From CAYZRY01 sp964630225 (lineage in GTDB: Bacteria; Bacillota_I; Bacilli_A; RF39; UBA660), in NCBI GenBank assembly GCA_964630225.1, contig CAZVUK010000024.1:1-12742 (forward strand): a stretch of 12,742 nucleotides of DNA. Reading direction: 5' to 3'. Positions 1-6,839 of the stretch are shown here, one piece after another; within the stretch, counting starts at the first letter, position 1; every line of letters begins with the position of its first letter. The notes under the pieces were generated by a model, which did not search any database, was not told the DNA's origin, and was given only the letters and a program-made list of their open reading frames with translations. A program made the position numbers and the translations under genes.

Positions 1-2
1 GA

Positions 3-809
3 ACTAAACTGCCATTTTCGATTGGTCAAATTGGTAAAGCTTTTAGAAATGAAATCACACCTGGTAACTTTACTTTTAGAACAATTGAATTTGAACAAAT
101 GGAGTATCAGACTTTCTGCAAAGAAGGGGAAGATGAAGCTCTGTATGATTACTTTAAAGATTATGGTAAGAAGTTTTATGAATACTTAGGATTACCTAGT
201 GAAAAACTTCGTTTTAGAGATCATGAGAAACTTGCTCATTATGCTAAGGCGGCCTGTGATATCGAGTATCTGTTTCCATTTGGTTGGGGAGAGGTGAATG
301 GTACTCATAACCGTACTGATTACGATTTAAAGCGTCACGAAGAATATAGTGGTATCTCTCATACATATTTAGATCCTGAAACAAATGAGAAGTACATTCC
401 ATATATTATCGAATCTACATATGGACTTGATAGAACGGTCCTAGCTTTGCTTTTTGAATCATATGATATAGAAGAGCTCGAAGATGGTGAAACACGCGAG
501 GTTCTTCGCCTTAAGCCCTTCTTAGCACCGTATAAGATATCAGTCCTACCACTTATTAAAAAATATCATAGTGATAAAGCTAAAGAAGTATTCGAACTGT
601 TAAATAAACAGTTTATGACCTCATATGATGAAGCGGGTACGATTGGAAAAAGATATCGCCGTCAAGATGTTATCGGAACACCATTTTGTATAACGGTCGA
701 TGATGAAACAAGTAATAATAACACAGTTACGATTAGAGACAGAGATACGATGGAGCAAGTCACAATTAATTTATATGAAGTAGCTGACTATATTTCATCT
801 AGACTGTAG
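3..809 (+). CDS. glyS: Glycyl-tRNA synthetase (single-chain class II), 3' part
   Basis: Charges tRNA-Gly with glycine in the cytosol. The reading frame is open from the first complete codon at position 3, so the 5' half lies outside the window; 268 residues are visible. Class II motif 2 is at the start (FRNEITPGNFTFRT, directly followed by EFEQME, typical of the bacterial/archaeal single-chain enzyme). Motif 3 appears as YGLDRTVLALL near positions 420-455. The C-terminal anticodon-binding domain follows, beginning around LAPYKISVLPL and containing the DEAGTIGKRYRRQD segment near positions 628-670. The first ATG at position 99 lies inside motif 2 and is not the true start. The gene ends with TAG, and the next gene begins 21 bases later without a terminator, which suggests co-transcription. 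This is the one-subunit type and not the alpha2beta2 GlyQ/GlyS type, so glyQS is an alternative symbol. Confidence 0.95.
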   Translation, partial: TKLPFSIGQIGKAFRNEITPGNFTFRTIEFEQMEYQTFCKEGEDEALYDYFKDYGKKFYEYLGLPSEKLRFRDHEKLAHYAKAACDIEYLFPFGWGEVNGTHNRTDYDLKRHEEYSGISHTYLDPETNEKYIPYIIESTYGLDRTVLALLFESYDIEELEDGETREVLRLKPFLAPYKISVLPLIKKYHSDKAKEVFELLNKQFMTSYDEAGTIGKRYRRQDVIGTPFCITVDDETSNNNTVTIRDRDTMEQVTINLYEVADYISSRL

Positions 810-830
810 CTATATTAATGGGGGTTAATA

Positions 831-1313
831 ATGGGAATAATTAATAGACTAAAAAACTTTGTCAAAGTCATACAAGAAGAATTACGTCTCGAAGAAGAAG
901 AGCGCAAAGCAGCCACTAAGGCCTATCTAATTAGCAAACTAAATCATCCCTGGTCATATGAAGAAAACCTGGCTTATAATGAAGGGTTGGCAATAAAAAG
1001 TGGGGGAAACTCTTGGGGCGATGATGATCCTGCTAAAAATCAGTTGGAACTTCTTCGTTACAATAAGAAATATTTTAATAATGAAGAGTATGGTGCTTTA
1101 AAAACAGCGATTAATAGTCGCATCGTCAAAGGTGAAAGAGATGCTGTTGTTAAGGTAGTTGTTCTTTCAGAAAAAGAATTTACTCTTCAAAAAACAGCCG
1201 CCGAAGGAACGAGTGAAGAGGCTATGTTTCATAAAGTTATGTTGGTTGGTGATCAAAACCTTGATAAACCATATGTAAAGGTAAAAATACTTGATAAAAA
1301 ATCAAAATTATAG
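831..1313 (+). CDS. Hypothetical protein of 160 residues downstream of glyS
   Basis: I do not recognise this family. The start is the ATG at 831, preceded by a purine-rich GGGGGT site at 820-825. The protein is soluble, with no signal peptide or membrane segment. The N-terminal ~35 residues are highly charged (VIQEELRLEEEERKAATKAY) and probably form an amphipathic or coiled helix. A middle segment is rich in Trp, Gly, Asp and Asn (HPWSYEENLAYNEG, then GGNSWGDDDPAKN). The last ~50 residues look like alternating beta strands (DAVVKVVVLSEKEF, PYVKVKILDKKSKL). It follows glyS by 21 bases, so it is probably read on the glyS transcript. The rpsO promoter overlaps its last codons. Base composition and codon use look like the neighbours. 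That it is a real gene is fairly sure; its function is unknown. Confidence 0.75.
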   Translation: MGIINRLKNFVKVIQEELRLEEEERKAATKAYLISKLNHPWSYEENLAYNEGLAIKSGGNSWGDDDPAKNQLELLRYNKKYFNNEEYGALKTAINSRIVKGERDAVVKVVVLSEKEFTLQKTAAEGTSEEAMFHKVMLVGDQNLDKPYVKVKILDKKSKL

Positions 1314-1319
1314 TATATT
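1291..1319 (+). promoter_or_regulatory. Probable sigma-A promoter for rpsO
   Basis: A -35 box TTGATA (1291-1296) and a -10 box TATATT (1314-1319) are separated by 17 bases; each matches consensus at five of six positions. The predicted transcript start near 1326 would place the start of the RNA just before the leader hairpin. The promoter overlaps the 3' end of the preceding gene. Confidence 0.6.
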
Positions 1320-1325
1320 ATTCTT

Positions 1326-1395
1326 GTTACTTTATCTCGGTAATTGATTTTCCGACGTTTACTTGGATAAAGCGAATATTATATAGGAGGAAAAA
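1326..1395 (+). promoter_or_regulatory. rpsO 5' leader with probable S15 autoregulatory structure
   Basis: The leader folds into a two-part hairpin that can be read directly. An outer stem CTTTATC (1330-1336) pairs with GATAAAG (1366-1372). Immediately inside it, TCGG (1337-1340) pairs with CCGA (1352-1355). This gives 11 pairs interrupted only on the 3' side by an unpaired CGTTTACTTG (1356-1365). TATTC (1319-1323) could extend the outer stem with GAATA (1374-1378), close to the Shine-Dalgarno AGGAGG at 1385-1390. S15 is known to repress its own mRNA in several bacteria, including Bacillota, through leaders that imitate its 16S rRNA site. Assignment of this hairpin to that role is inference from its position and shape. 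Confidence 0.55.
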
Positions 1396-1665
1396 ATGGC
1401 ATTAACTAATGAAGAAAAAGCTAAGATAGTTAAAGAATATGCAACAAGTGCTAAAGATACAGGATCAGCTGAAGTTCAAATAGCAATATTGACCAAAGAG
1501 ATCAGCGATCTTACAGAGCATTTAAAGTTGCATATTCATGATCATCACTCTAGACGTGGACTACTTAAAAAAGTTGGACAAAGAAAGAGCATGCTTGCTT
1601 ATTTAGCACGTAAAGATGTAAACAGATATCGTAAGCTGATACAAAAACTTGGTTTAAGAAAATAA
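1396..1665 (+). CDS. rpsO: 30S ribosomal protein S15
   Basis: Primary-binding protein of the 30S platform; it contacts the 16S rRNA three-way junction of helices 20-22 and bridges to the 50S subunit. The 89-residue length is exactly typical. Family hallmarks are the N-terminal helix with DTGSAEVQIAILT (about residues 21-33), HLKLHIHDHHSRRGLLKKVGQRK (about 42-64; the His/Asp/Ser-Arg-Arg segment binds rRNA), and the end motif RYRKLIQKLGLRK. The start ATG has a strong AGGAGG six bases upstream. The gene has its own promoter and structured leader and is followed by an intrinsic terminator, then by pnp. The rpsO-pnp order is common to many bacteria. Confidence 0.98.
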   Translation: MALTNEEKAKIVKEYATSAKDTGSAEVQIAILTKEISDLTEHLKLHIHDHHSRRGLLKKVGQRKSMLAYLARKDVNRYRKLIQKLGLRK

Positions 1666-1690
1666 AGACATTTATTATGTCTTTTCTTTT
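1664..1690 (+). terminator. Intrinsic terminator after rpsO
   Basis: AAAGACAT (1664-1671) pairs perfectly with ATGTCTTT (1677-1684) around a 5-base loop, with a T-rich tail to 1690. The stem starts within the rpsO stop codon. Confidence 0.7.
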
Positions 1691-1717
1691 GGCAAAAAGT
1701 GATATCTATGATAATAT
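1689..1717 (+). promoter_or_regulatory. Probable promoter for pnp
   Basis: TTGGCA (1689-1694) and TAATAT (1712-1717) are separated by 17 bases. The -35 box begins in the last Ts of the rpsO terminator tail. The expected start near 1724 would leave a leader of about 35 bases before pnp. Confidence 0.5.
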
Positions 1718-1758
1718 ATTAAATAGATATTTAAGGGGGAAACCCAAGAAAGGTTAGT

Positions 1759-3885
1759 ATGAAAAAAATATTTGAATTAGATTTTTTTGGAAGAAAACTA
1801 GTTGTTGAACACGGAGAACTTGCCAAGCAAGCTCATGGGGCAGTTCTAGTTAGATATGGAGATACGGTTGTACTTTCTACTTCGGTAGTATCGAAGTCAG
1901 CTAATATTTTATCTGATTTTTTTCCACTTATGGTTTTATACCAAGAAAAACTTTATTCTGTAGGTAAAATACCTGGAGGATTTATTAAACGAGAGGGAAG
2001 ACCAACTGATAATGCGACACTTGCTGCTAGAATGATCGATAGGCCATTGAGACCACTTTTTCCGGAGGGTTTTAGAAACGAAGTACAAATCGTTAATACG
2101 GTCTTATCAGTAGAGCAAGATAATTCGCCGGAGATAACAGCTTTATTTGGTTCATCTCTTGCAACGGCAATAAGTAAGATTCCGTTTGATGGGCCTGTTG
2201 CCGCTGTTAAAGTTGGAAGAGTTAAAGGAAAACTAATTATCAATCCAACGACCGAAGAAGCAGATGCTTCAGATCTTGACTTAGTTGTAGCAGGTACTAA
2301 AAAAGCTATTAACATGGTTGAGTCTAGCGCTAAAGAACTATCGGAAGAAGATATGTTAGAAGCTTTAATGTTTGGACATAAAGCTATTAAAAAATTGGTT
2401 GCTTTCCAAGAAGAAATCATCAAAGAGATCGGTACAGAGAAAATGGACTACGAAACGCTAACGATCGAAGATGAAATTAAAAAGACAGTTTCCAGTTTAG
2501 CTGAAGCTAAGCTTGATAAAGCAATGCGTATCAAAGATAAATTAGAGAAGTATGCAGCCATTGCTGAAGTTAAAGATGATGTCGTCACTAAATATGAGGA
2601 AGAAAACGCCGATCTTAAAGATAGAGCTCTAGCGGAATTAATTACAAAAGTTAAACTATCTTTAGAAGAAGTTGAATATAAAATATTTAGACAAATAGTC
2701 GTCAGTGAAAAAGAACGTATCGACGGTCGTAAGATGACTGAAATTCGTGATTTGTCCTCGTCGGTAGATATTTTACCAAGAACCCATGGTTCAGCGGTGT
2801 TTACCCGCGGACAGACTCAAAGTTTATCAGTTACGACACTAGGAGCATTAGGAGAACATCAAATTCTTGATGGACTTTCAATGGAAGATCAAAAAAGATT
2901 TATGCTTCACTATAATTTTCCACAATTCTCTGTTGGAGAAACAGGAAGATATGGTTCTCCTGGTAGACGCGAGATTGGACACGGAGCTCTTGGTGAACGA
3001 GCACTAGCTCAAGTTATTCCAAGTGAAGAAGAGTTCCCATATACAATTAGGGTCGTAAGTGAGATTTTAGAAAGTAACGGATCATCATCTCAAGCATCGA
3101 TCTGTGCTGGATGTTTAAGTCTAATGGCAGCTGGAGTTCCAATTAAAGCACCCGTTGCAGGGATTGCCATGGGGCTTATCACTAATAAAGATGATTATAT
3201 AATTCTAACTGATATCCAAGGGATGGAAGATCACTTAGGAGATATGGACTTTAAAGTTGCCGGAACAGAAAACGGAATTTGCGCTTTGCAAATGGATATC
3301 AAAATTAAAGGTATTACCGAAGATATCCTAAGAGAATCACTTGCCCAAGCTAAAACAGCGCGCCTTGAAGTACTTGCTTCGATGAAGAAGACTCTGGTTA
3401 AACCACGCGCCGAAGTTAGTCAGTATGCACCAAAGACCGTAGCTTTCTACATCAAACCAGAAAAGATCAAAGAAGTTATCGGAAGAGGCGGAGAGATGAT
3501 CACCAAGATTATTCTTGAAGCAAGTGGTGTCGAACTAGTCAGTGATATACGCGCTGTCAAAGTTGATCTAGAAGATGATGGAAGAGTTATTATCTATCAT
3601 AAAGACCAAGAGATTATCGATAAGACTAAAGCCATGATTGAAAACATCGTCAGAGAAGTCGAAGAAGGTAAAATCTATACCGCCAAAGTTGTCGATATCC
3701 AAGAGTTTGGTTGCTTCGTCCAAGTTTGGGAAGGATGCGAAGGATTAGTTCACATATCAAAACTAGCTAAAGATCGTGTCGAGAAGGTCGAAGATATCGT
3801 CAAACTAGGTGATGAAATTATTGTCAAAGCTATAGGCGTCGACAAAAAAGGAAGACTTAACTTTTCACGTAAAGATGCAATGTAA
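1759..3885 (+). CDS. pnp: Polyribonucleotide nucleotidyltransferase (PNPase)
   Basis: Phosphorolytic 3'-to-5' exoribonuclease that releases nucleoside diphosphates; in Gram-positives it is a main mRNA-decay enzyme and acts as a trimeric ring. At 708 residues it is full length. Domain order: a first RNase PH-like domain (about 10-145, with GGFIKREGRPTD and RMIDRPLRPLFPEGF); a helical linker (about 240-310); a second, catalytic RNase PH-like domain (about 315-545, with TRGQTQSLSVTTLG and FSVGETGRYGSPGRREIGHG); a KH domain with GxxG loop G575-R-G-G578; and an S1 domain from about residue 637 to the end. The metal and catalytic residues corresponding to E. coli D486, D492 and K494 are D491, D497 and K499 in the EDHLGDMDFK motif. 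The ATG at 1759 follows AAGG (1750-1753). A terminator follows the stop directly. Confidence 0.98.
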   Translation: MKKIFELDFFGRKLVVEHGELAKQAHGAVLVRYGDTVVLSTSVVSKSANILSDFFPLMVLYQEKLYSVGKIPGGFIKREGRPTDNATLAARMIDRPLRPLFPEGFRNEVQIVNTVLSVEQDNSPEITALFGSSLATAISKIPFDGPVAAVKVGRVKGKLIINPTTEEADASDLDLVVAGTKKAINMVESSAKELSEEDMLEALMFGHKAIKKLVAFQEEIIKEIGTEKMDYETLTIEDEIKKTVSSLAEAKLDKAMRIKDKLEKYAAIAEVKDDVVTKYEEENADLKDRALAELITKVKLSLEEVEYKIFRQIVVSEKERIDGRKMTEIRDLSSSVDILPRTHGSAVFTRGQTQSLSVTTLGALGEHQILDGLSMEDQKRFMLHYNFPQFSVGETGRYGSPGRREIGHGALGERALAQVIPSEEEFPYTIRVVSEILESNGSSSQASICAGCLSLMAAGVPIKAPVAGIAMGLITNKDDYIILTDIQGMEDHLGDMDFKVAGTENGICALQMDIKIKGITEDILRESLAQAKTARLEVLASMKKTLVKPRAEVSQYAPKTVAFYIKPEKIKEVIGRGGEMITKIILEASGVELVSDIRAVKVDLEDDGRVIIYHKDQEIIDKTKAMIENIVREVEEGKIYTAKVVDIQEFGCFVQVWEGCEGLVHISKLAKDRVEKVEDIVKLGDEIIVKAIGVDKKGRLNFSRKDAM

Positions 3886-3912
3886 AGAGATTGATTATTC
3901 AATTTCTTTTTT
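3884..3912 (+). terminator. Intrinsic terminator after pnp
   Basis: AAAGAGATTGA (3884-3894) pairs with TCAATTTCTTT (3899-3909), 11 pairs with one G-T wobble and a 4-base loop, followed by Ts to 3912. It begins in the pnp stop codon. Confidence 0.85.
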
Positions 3913-3956
3913 GTATACATAATATTCTTATGATATGAAAATAAAGAGAAACAAAT

Positions 3957-3975
3957 AATCATATTGTATATGATT
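3957..3975. repeat. Short perfect inverted repeat in the pnp-downstream gap
   Basis: AATCATAT and ATATGATT, 8 bases each, are separated by TGT. There is no T tract on either side to make it a terminator. It could be an operator-like palindrome or chance in AT-rich DNA; no adjacent intact gene explains it. Confidence 0.35.
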
Positions 3976-3978
3976 TAG

Positions 3979-4123
3979 CTTCTAGATTTTACGAAGTCTG
4001 GTAAGCTGATAGCAAGATTTAAGGGCGGTTTTATCGGGAAGGACAGCACGTAAAGATTCATTTAAAGATGATCGTAATGATAACTTTGTTTACACAAGTA
4101 TCGAAGTTGTAGAGAAATATTAA
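3979..4123 (+). pseudogene. Possible decayed coding remnant, frame-shifted, unidentified
   Basis: The 3913-4183 stretch lacks an intact gene, but two overlapping open frames here read like protein with the codon preferences of this genome. One runs 3979-4053 (containing DFTKSGKLIARFKGGFIGK) and then stops. The other, shifted by one base, runs on to TAA at 4121-4123 and includes RKDSFKDDRNDNFVYTSIEV followed by VEKY. Neither has a start codon with a ribosome binding site, and several stops lie upstream. A gene fragment joined through a single-base frameshift near 4025-4050 would explain both. The VYTxxEVV ending loosely recalls the last strand of single-stranded-DNA-binding proteins, but that is far too weak to name it. 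It may also be chance. Confidence 0.3.
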
Positions 4124-4130
4124 ATTACCC

Positions 4131-4159
4131 TTTAAATATTAAAAGAAGTATTATATAAT
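4131..4159 (+). promoter_or_regulatory. Probable promoter for the 58-aa membrane protein gene
   Basis: A perfect -10 TATAAT (4154-4159) stands 17 bases after a weak -35 TTTAAA (4131-4136). Transcription would start near 4166, which excludes the ATG at 4166 as start codon and supports the ATG at 4184. Confidence 0.5.
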
Positions 4160-4183
4160 TAATATATGATAGGAGGGATTTTA

Positions 4184-4360
4184 ATGGCAGCATCGAAAAA
4201 GAAGACTACTAAAAAAACAGCAGTAAAGAAGGTAGCAACTGCACCTAAGAAAGTAAGTACTACAGAAAGAGATGAAAAAATCACTAAATTACTAATTGTA
4301 GCTTTAGTACTTGCACTTACTGCATACCTAGCTTTAAAACATTATTTCAAAGTAATATAA
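4184..4360 (+). CDS. Small membrane protein with lysine-rich, histone H1-like N-terminal tail
   Basis: A 58-residue protein. The start chosen is the ATG at 4184 because a full AGGAGGG (4171-4177) sits six bases upstream; the in-frame ATG at 4166 precedes that site and lies at the predicted transcript start. Residues 2-24 carry nine lysines interspersed with Ala, Thr, Val and Pro (KKKTTKKTAVKKVATAPKKV), a composition like histone H1 tails and bacterial H1-like DNA-binding proteins. Residues about 35-52 form one hydrophobic helix (LLIVALVLALTAYLALKHY). Charge distribution predicts the basic tail in the cytosol with the short C-terminus outside. It has its own promoter and terminator, so it is a single-gene unit. 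I do not recognise a named family. Binding of the tail to DNA, RNA or acidic lipid is possible but unproven. Confidence 0.75.
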   Translation: MAASKKKTTKKTAVKKVATAPKKVSTTERDEKITKLLIVALVLALTAYLALKHYFKVI

Positions 4361-4368
4361 CAAGAATA

Positions 4369-4397
4369 AAAGGGCCATAAAATTGATGGCTTTTTTT
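4369..4397 (+). terminator. Intrinsic terminator before lon
   Basis: GCCAT (4374-4378) pairs with ATGGC (4386-4390), extended by G-T and A-T pairs into the seven-T run at 4391-4397. Confidence 0.85.
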
Positions 4398-4398
4398 G

Positions 4399-4426
4399 TT
4401 GCAATTTAATCATAAACTGTTATAAT
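4399..4426 (+). promoter_or_regulatory. Probable promoter for lon, with extended -10
   Basis: TTGCAA (4399-4404) and a perfect TATAAT (4421-4426) with a 16-base spacer; TG at 4418-4419 makes an extended -10. It starts one base after the preceding terminator's T run. I saw no CIRCE- or CtsR-like heat-shock operator near it. Confidence 0.7.
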
Positions 4427-4452
4427 AAAAAGCAATTTGAAGGGAGCTGATT

Positions 4453-6783
4453 ATGATGAAAAGCAATTTACCAGTACTGATAATGAAAAACATGGTTTTG
4501 TTCCCTGGAAGTGAAGTTAGACTCGAGTTTGATAATCAATTAGATAAGAAGTTAATGAAGATATCTGAAGAGTTTTATAATAACAATATATTATTGGTAA
4601 ACCCTAAAGATATTTTAGAGATCGATCCCGATGCATCAGAACTTCCTGACTTTGGAATAGTTGGTAAAATTAAAATGAAAATAGATATGCCAAACGGTAA
4701 GACAAGAGCTATTATTGCTGGATTTCAACGAGTTAAAGTGCATAACTATACACGAGAAGATAATCTCTTCGAAGCTTTGGTTTCACCGCTTCCATTTAAT
4801 GACCTTTCACTAAAAGAAGAATTAGCTTACGTAAGAACGCTAATAAAACATATAGAACAGTATGTAAAGCAAGTACCATATATATCCAATGCTATCTTAG
4901 GACAGATAAGCGGCATTGATAACATCGAACAATTAACTGATGCTATCGCTATTTTTCTGCCTCTTAATCATGAACGACAACTTGAATATATTAAAGAATC
5001 ATCAAGTGTAAAAAGAGTTAAGATGATTATCGAAGATATCAGTAAAGATATAGAGATATTAAAACTAGAAGAAAAGATCGAAGCAACGGTTGCTAAAGAA
5101 TTAGATGAAACTCAAAAAGAATTTGTTTTAAGAGAAAAGATTAGAGTTATAAAAGAAGAATTAGGCGAAGCTTATGATAAAGATGAAGAGACCGATGAGT
5201 TAAAACTTAAAATAGATAAGTTAAAATGTCCTCCTAAAGTTAAAAAGAGATTAACGATTGAACTAAAAAGATATAATACAACTAATCCTAATTCACCAGA
5301 GCTTGGTATAATTAGAACTTATATTGATTGGTTAATAGATCTTCCTTGGGATAAAATTACTAAAGATGAAGATGATTTAAATAAAGTGAAAGCATTACTT
5401 GATAAAAACCATTATGCCTTAGAAAATGTTAAAGAGCGAATTATCGAGTATTTAGCAGTTAAGAAAAATAAGAACACTTTGAGAAGTCCTATTATTTGCT
5501 TAGTGGGGCCTCCTGGCGTTGGGAAGACTACTTTTGCCCAAAGCATAGCTAAGAGTCTAGGCCGAAAAGTGACAAAGATATCAGTTGGTGGTGTAAATGA
5601 TGAAGCTGAAATAGTGGGACACCGCCGAACGTATATTGGAGCAGCACCAGGCTTAATCATCCAAGGGATGAAAAAAGTTGGTTCAACAAATCCTGTCTTT
5701 ATTATCGATGAGATTGATAAGATGACCAAAGATATAAAAGGAGATCCAGCTTCTAGTATGTTAGAAGTCCTCGATAAAGAGCAAAATAAACGCTTTATTG
5801 ATCACTACATCGAAGAAGAATATGACCTATCTAACGTCATGTTTATAGCGACGGCCAACTACATTGAACAAATTCCGACCGAACTTAGAGATCGCTTAGA
5901 GATAGTTGAATTATCTAGTTATACGGAGTATGAAAAATTAGATATTGCTAAAAGACATCTTGTTGCCGATCAATTGGCCGAGCACGGTCTTGAGAAAAAG
6001 CAACTTAGTTTTAGTGATAATGCAATTTTAGAGATGATCAGATCATACACTAAAGAGTCCGGTGTGCGTGAGCTGGATAGATTAATAGCTACTGTGACCA
6101 GAAAAGTTGTCAAAGAAATAGTTGTCGATAAAACGAAAAAGACATATAAAATAGATACTAAAGATTTAAAAAAATATTTAGGTAATCCTAAATACAGTTT
6201 TAATAAAGAAGAAACGGTTGCTCAGGTCGGAGTCGTAAACGGCCTTGCCTATACGAGATATGGTGGCGATATCCTACCAATCGAAGCAACTTTTTACAAA
6301 GGTAAGGGAGACTTACTACTTACTGGGTCGCTTGGGAATGTTATGAAAGAATCTGCTCGTATTGCCCTTAGTTATATCAAAGCTAATGCAACTGCTTTAG
6401 GTATCGATGTAAAGCATTTAGACGGGGATGATGTGCATATTCACGTTCCAGAGGGCGGAATACCAAAAGATGGACCAAGTGCCGGAATAACGCTTACTAC
6501 GACCCTAATTAGCTTGCTTACTAAAACAAAGATAGAAAGTAATATCGCGATGACGGGAGAGATGACTCTGCGTGGAAAAATTTTACCGATCGGTGGCCTT
6601 AAAGAAAAAATTATCGGAGCCCATCGCGCTCAAGTAAAGACTATCTATCTTCCATCACAAAACGAAAAAGATTTAGAAGAAGTACCAAAAGAGATACTTA
6701 AAGAAATCAAATGCATCTTCGTCGATGACTATGCTCAGATACTTAAAGAACTCTTTAAAACAGTTAAAAAGACAAAGAAATAA
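4453..6783 (+). CDS. lon: ATP-dependent protease Lon (LonA type)
   Basis: Hexameric cytosolic AAA+ serine protease that unfolds and degrades damaged proteins and some regulators. 776 residues, full length for LonA. In order: N-terminal substrate-recognition (LAN) domain (about 5-200, opening LPVLIMKNMVLFPG); coiled helices (about 200-300); AAA+ module with Walker A GPPGVGKTT (352-360), Walker B VFIIDE (415-420), sensor-1 region FIATAN and sensor-2 GVRELDR; and the protease domain with nucleophile S676 in PKDGPSAG and partner K719 in GGLKEK, matching E. coli S679 and K722. All key residues are present. Two adjacent ATGs (4453, 4456) both fit the AGGGAG at 4441-4446; the first is six bases away and is used here. 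Its own promoter and a weak terminator make it monocistronic. Confidence 0.98.
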   Translation: MMKSNLPVLIMKNMVLFPGSEVRLEFDNQLDKKLMKISEEFYNNNILLVNPKDILEIDPDASELPDFGIVGKIKMKIDMPNGKTRAIIAGFQRVKVHNYTREDNLFEALVSPLPFNDLSLKEELAYVRTLIKHIEQYVKQVPYISNAILGQISGIDNIEQLTDAIAIFLPLNHERQLEYIKESSSVKRVKMIIEDISKDIEILKLEEKIEATVAKELDETQKEFVLREKIRVIKEELGEAYDKDEETDELKLKIDKLKCPPKVKKRLTIELKRYNTTNPNSPELGIIRTYIDWLIDLPWDKITKDEDDLNKVKALLDKNHYALENVKERIIEYLAVKKNKNTLRSPIICLVGPPGVGKTTFAQSIAKSLGRKVTKISVGGVNDEAEIVGHRRTYIGAAPGLIIQGMKKVGSTNPVFIIDEIDKMTKDIKGDPASSMLEVLDKEQNKRFIDHYIEEEYDLSNVMFIATANYIEQIPTELRDRLEIVELSSYTEYEKLDIAKRHLVADQLAEHGLEKKQLSFSDNAILEMIRSYTKESGVRELDRLIATVTRKVVKEIVVDKTKKTYKIDTKDLKKYLGNPKYSFNKEETVAQVGVVNGLAYTRYGGDILPIEATFYKGKGDLLLTGSLGNVMKESARIALSYIKANATALGIDVKHLDGDDVHIHVPEGGIPKDGPSAGITLTTTLISLLTKTKIESNIAMTGEMTLRGKILPIGGLKEKIIGAHRAQVKTIYLPSQNEKDLEEVPKEILKEIKCIFVDDYAQILKELFKTVKKTKK

Positions 6784-6806
6784 TATGCTTAACATATTAT
6801 TTTTTT
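6781..6806 (+). terminator. Weak intrinsic terminator after lon
   Basis: TAATATG (6781-6787, including the lon stop) pairs with CATATTA (6793-6799) around a 5-base loop, followed by seven Ts (6800-6806). The stem is AT-rich with one G-C pair, so termination may be partial. Confidence 0.6.
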
Positions 6807-6816
6807 ATGATATAAT
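6789..6816 (+). promoter_or_regulatory. Probable promoter for uppP inside the lon terminator
   Basis: TTAACA (6789-6794, five of six) and a perfect TATAAT (6811-6816) with a 16-base spacer; TG at 6808-6809 makes an extended -10. The -35 lies in the loop and 3' arm of the lon terminator, whose T run forms the spacer. Confidence 0.65.
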
Positions 6817-6839
6817 CTATATATCTATAAGGAGTATGT

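Noticed and set aside
1733..1755. Possible alternative pairings in the pnp leader (GGG/CCC against AACC/GGTT over the ribosome site)
   Set aside because: The helices are only 3-4 pairs and could easily be chance; not enough to call a switch.
1953..2423. Long open frame on the minus strand inside pnp
   Set aside because: It is antisense to strongly conserved PNPase sequence, has no ribosome site and reads as low-complexity Ser/Leu/Ile typical of an antisense shadow.
4018..4123. Naming the remnant as a single-stranded-DNA-binding protein fragment
   Set aside because: The resemblance is limited to a few residues near the end and the spacing does not fit.
4166..4183. Upstream ATG for the 58-aa gene
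   Set aside because: The AGGAGGG ribosome site lies between it and the ATG at 4184, and the predicted transcript begins about there.
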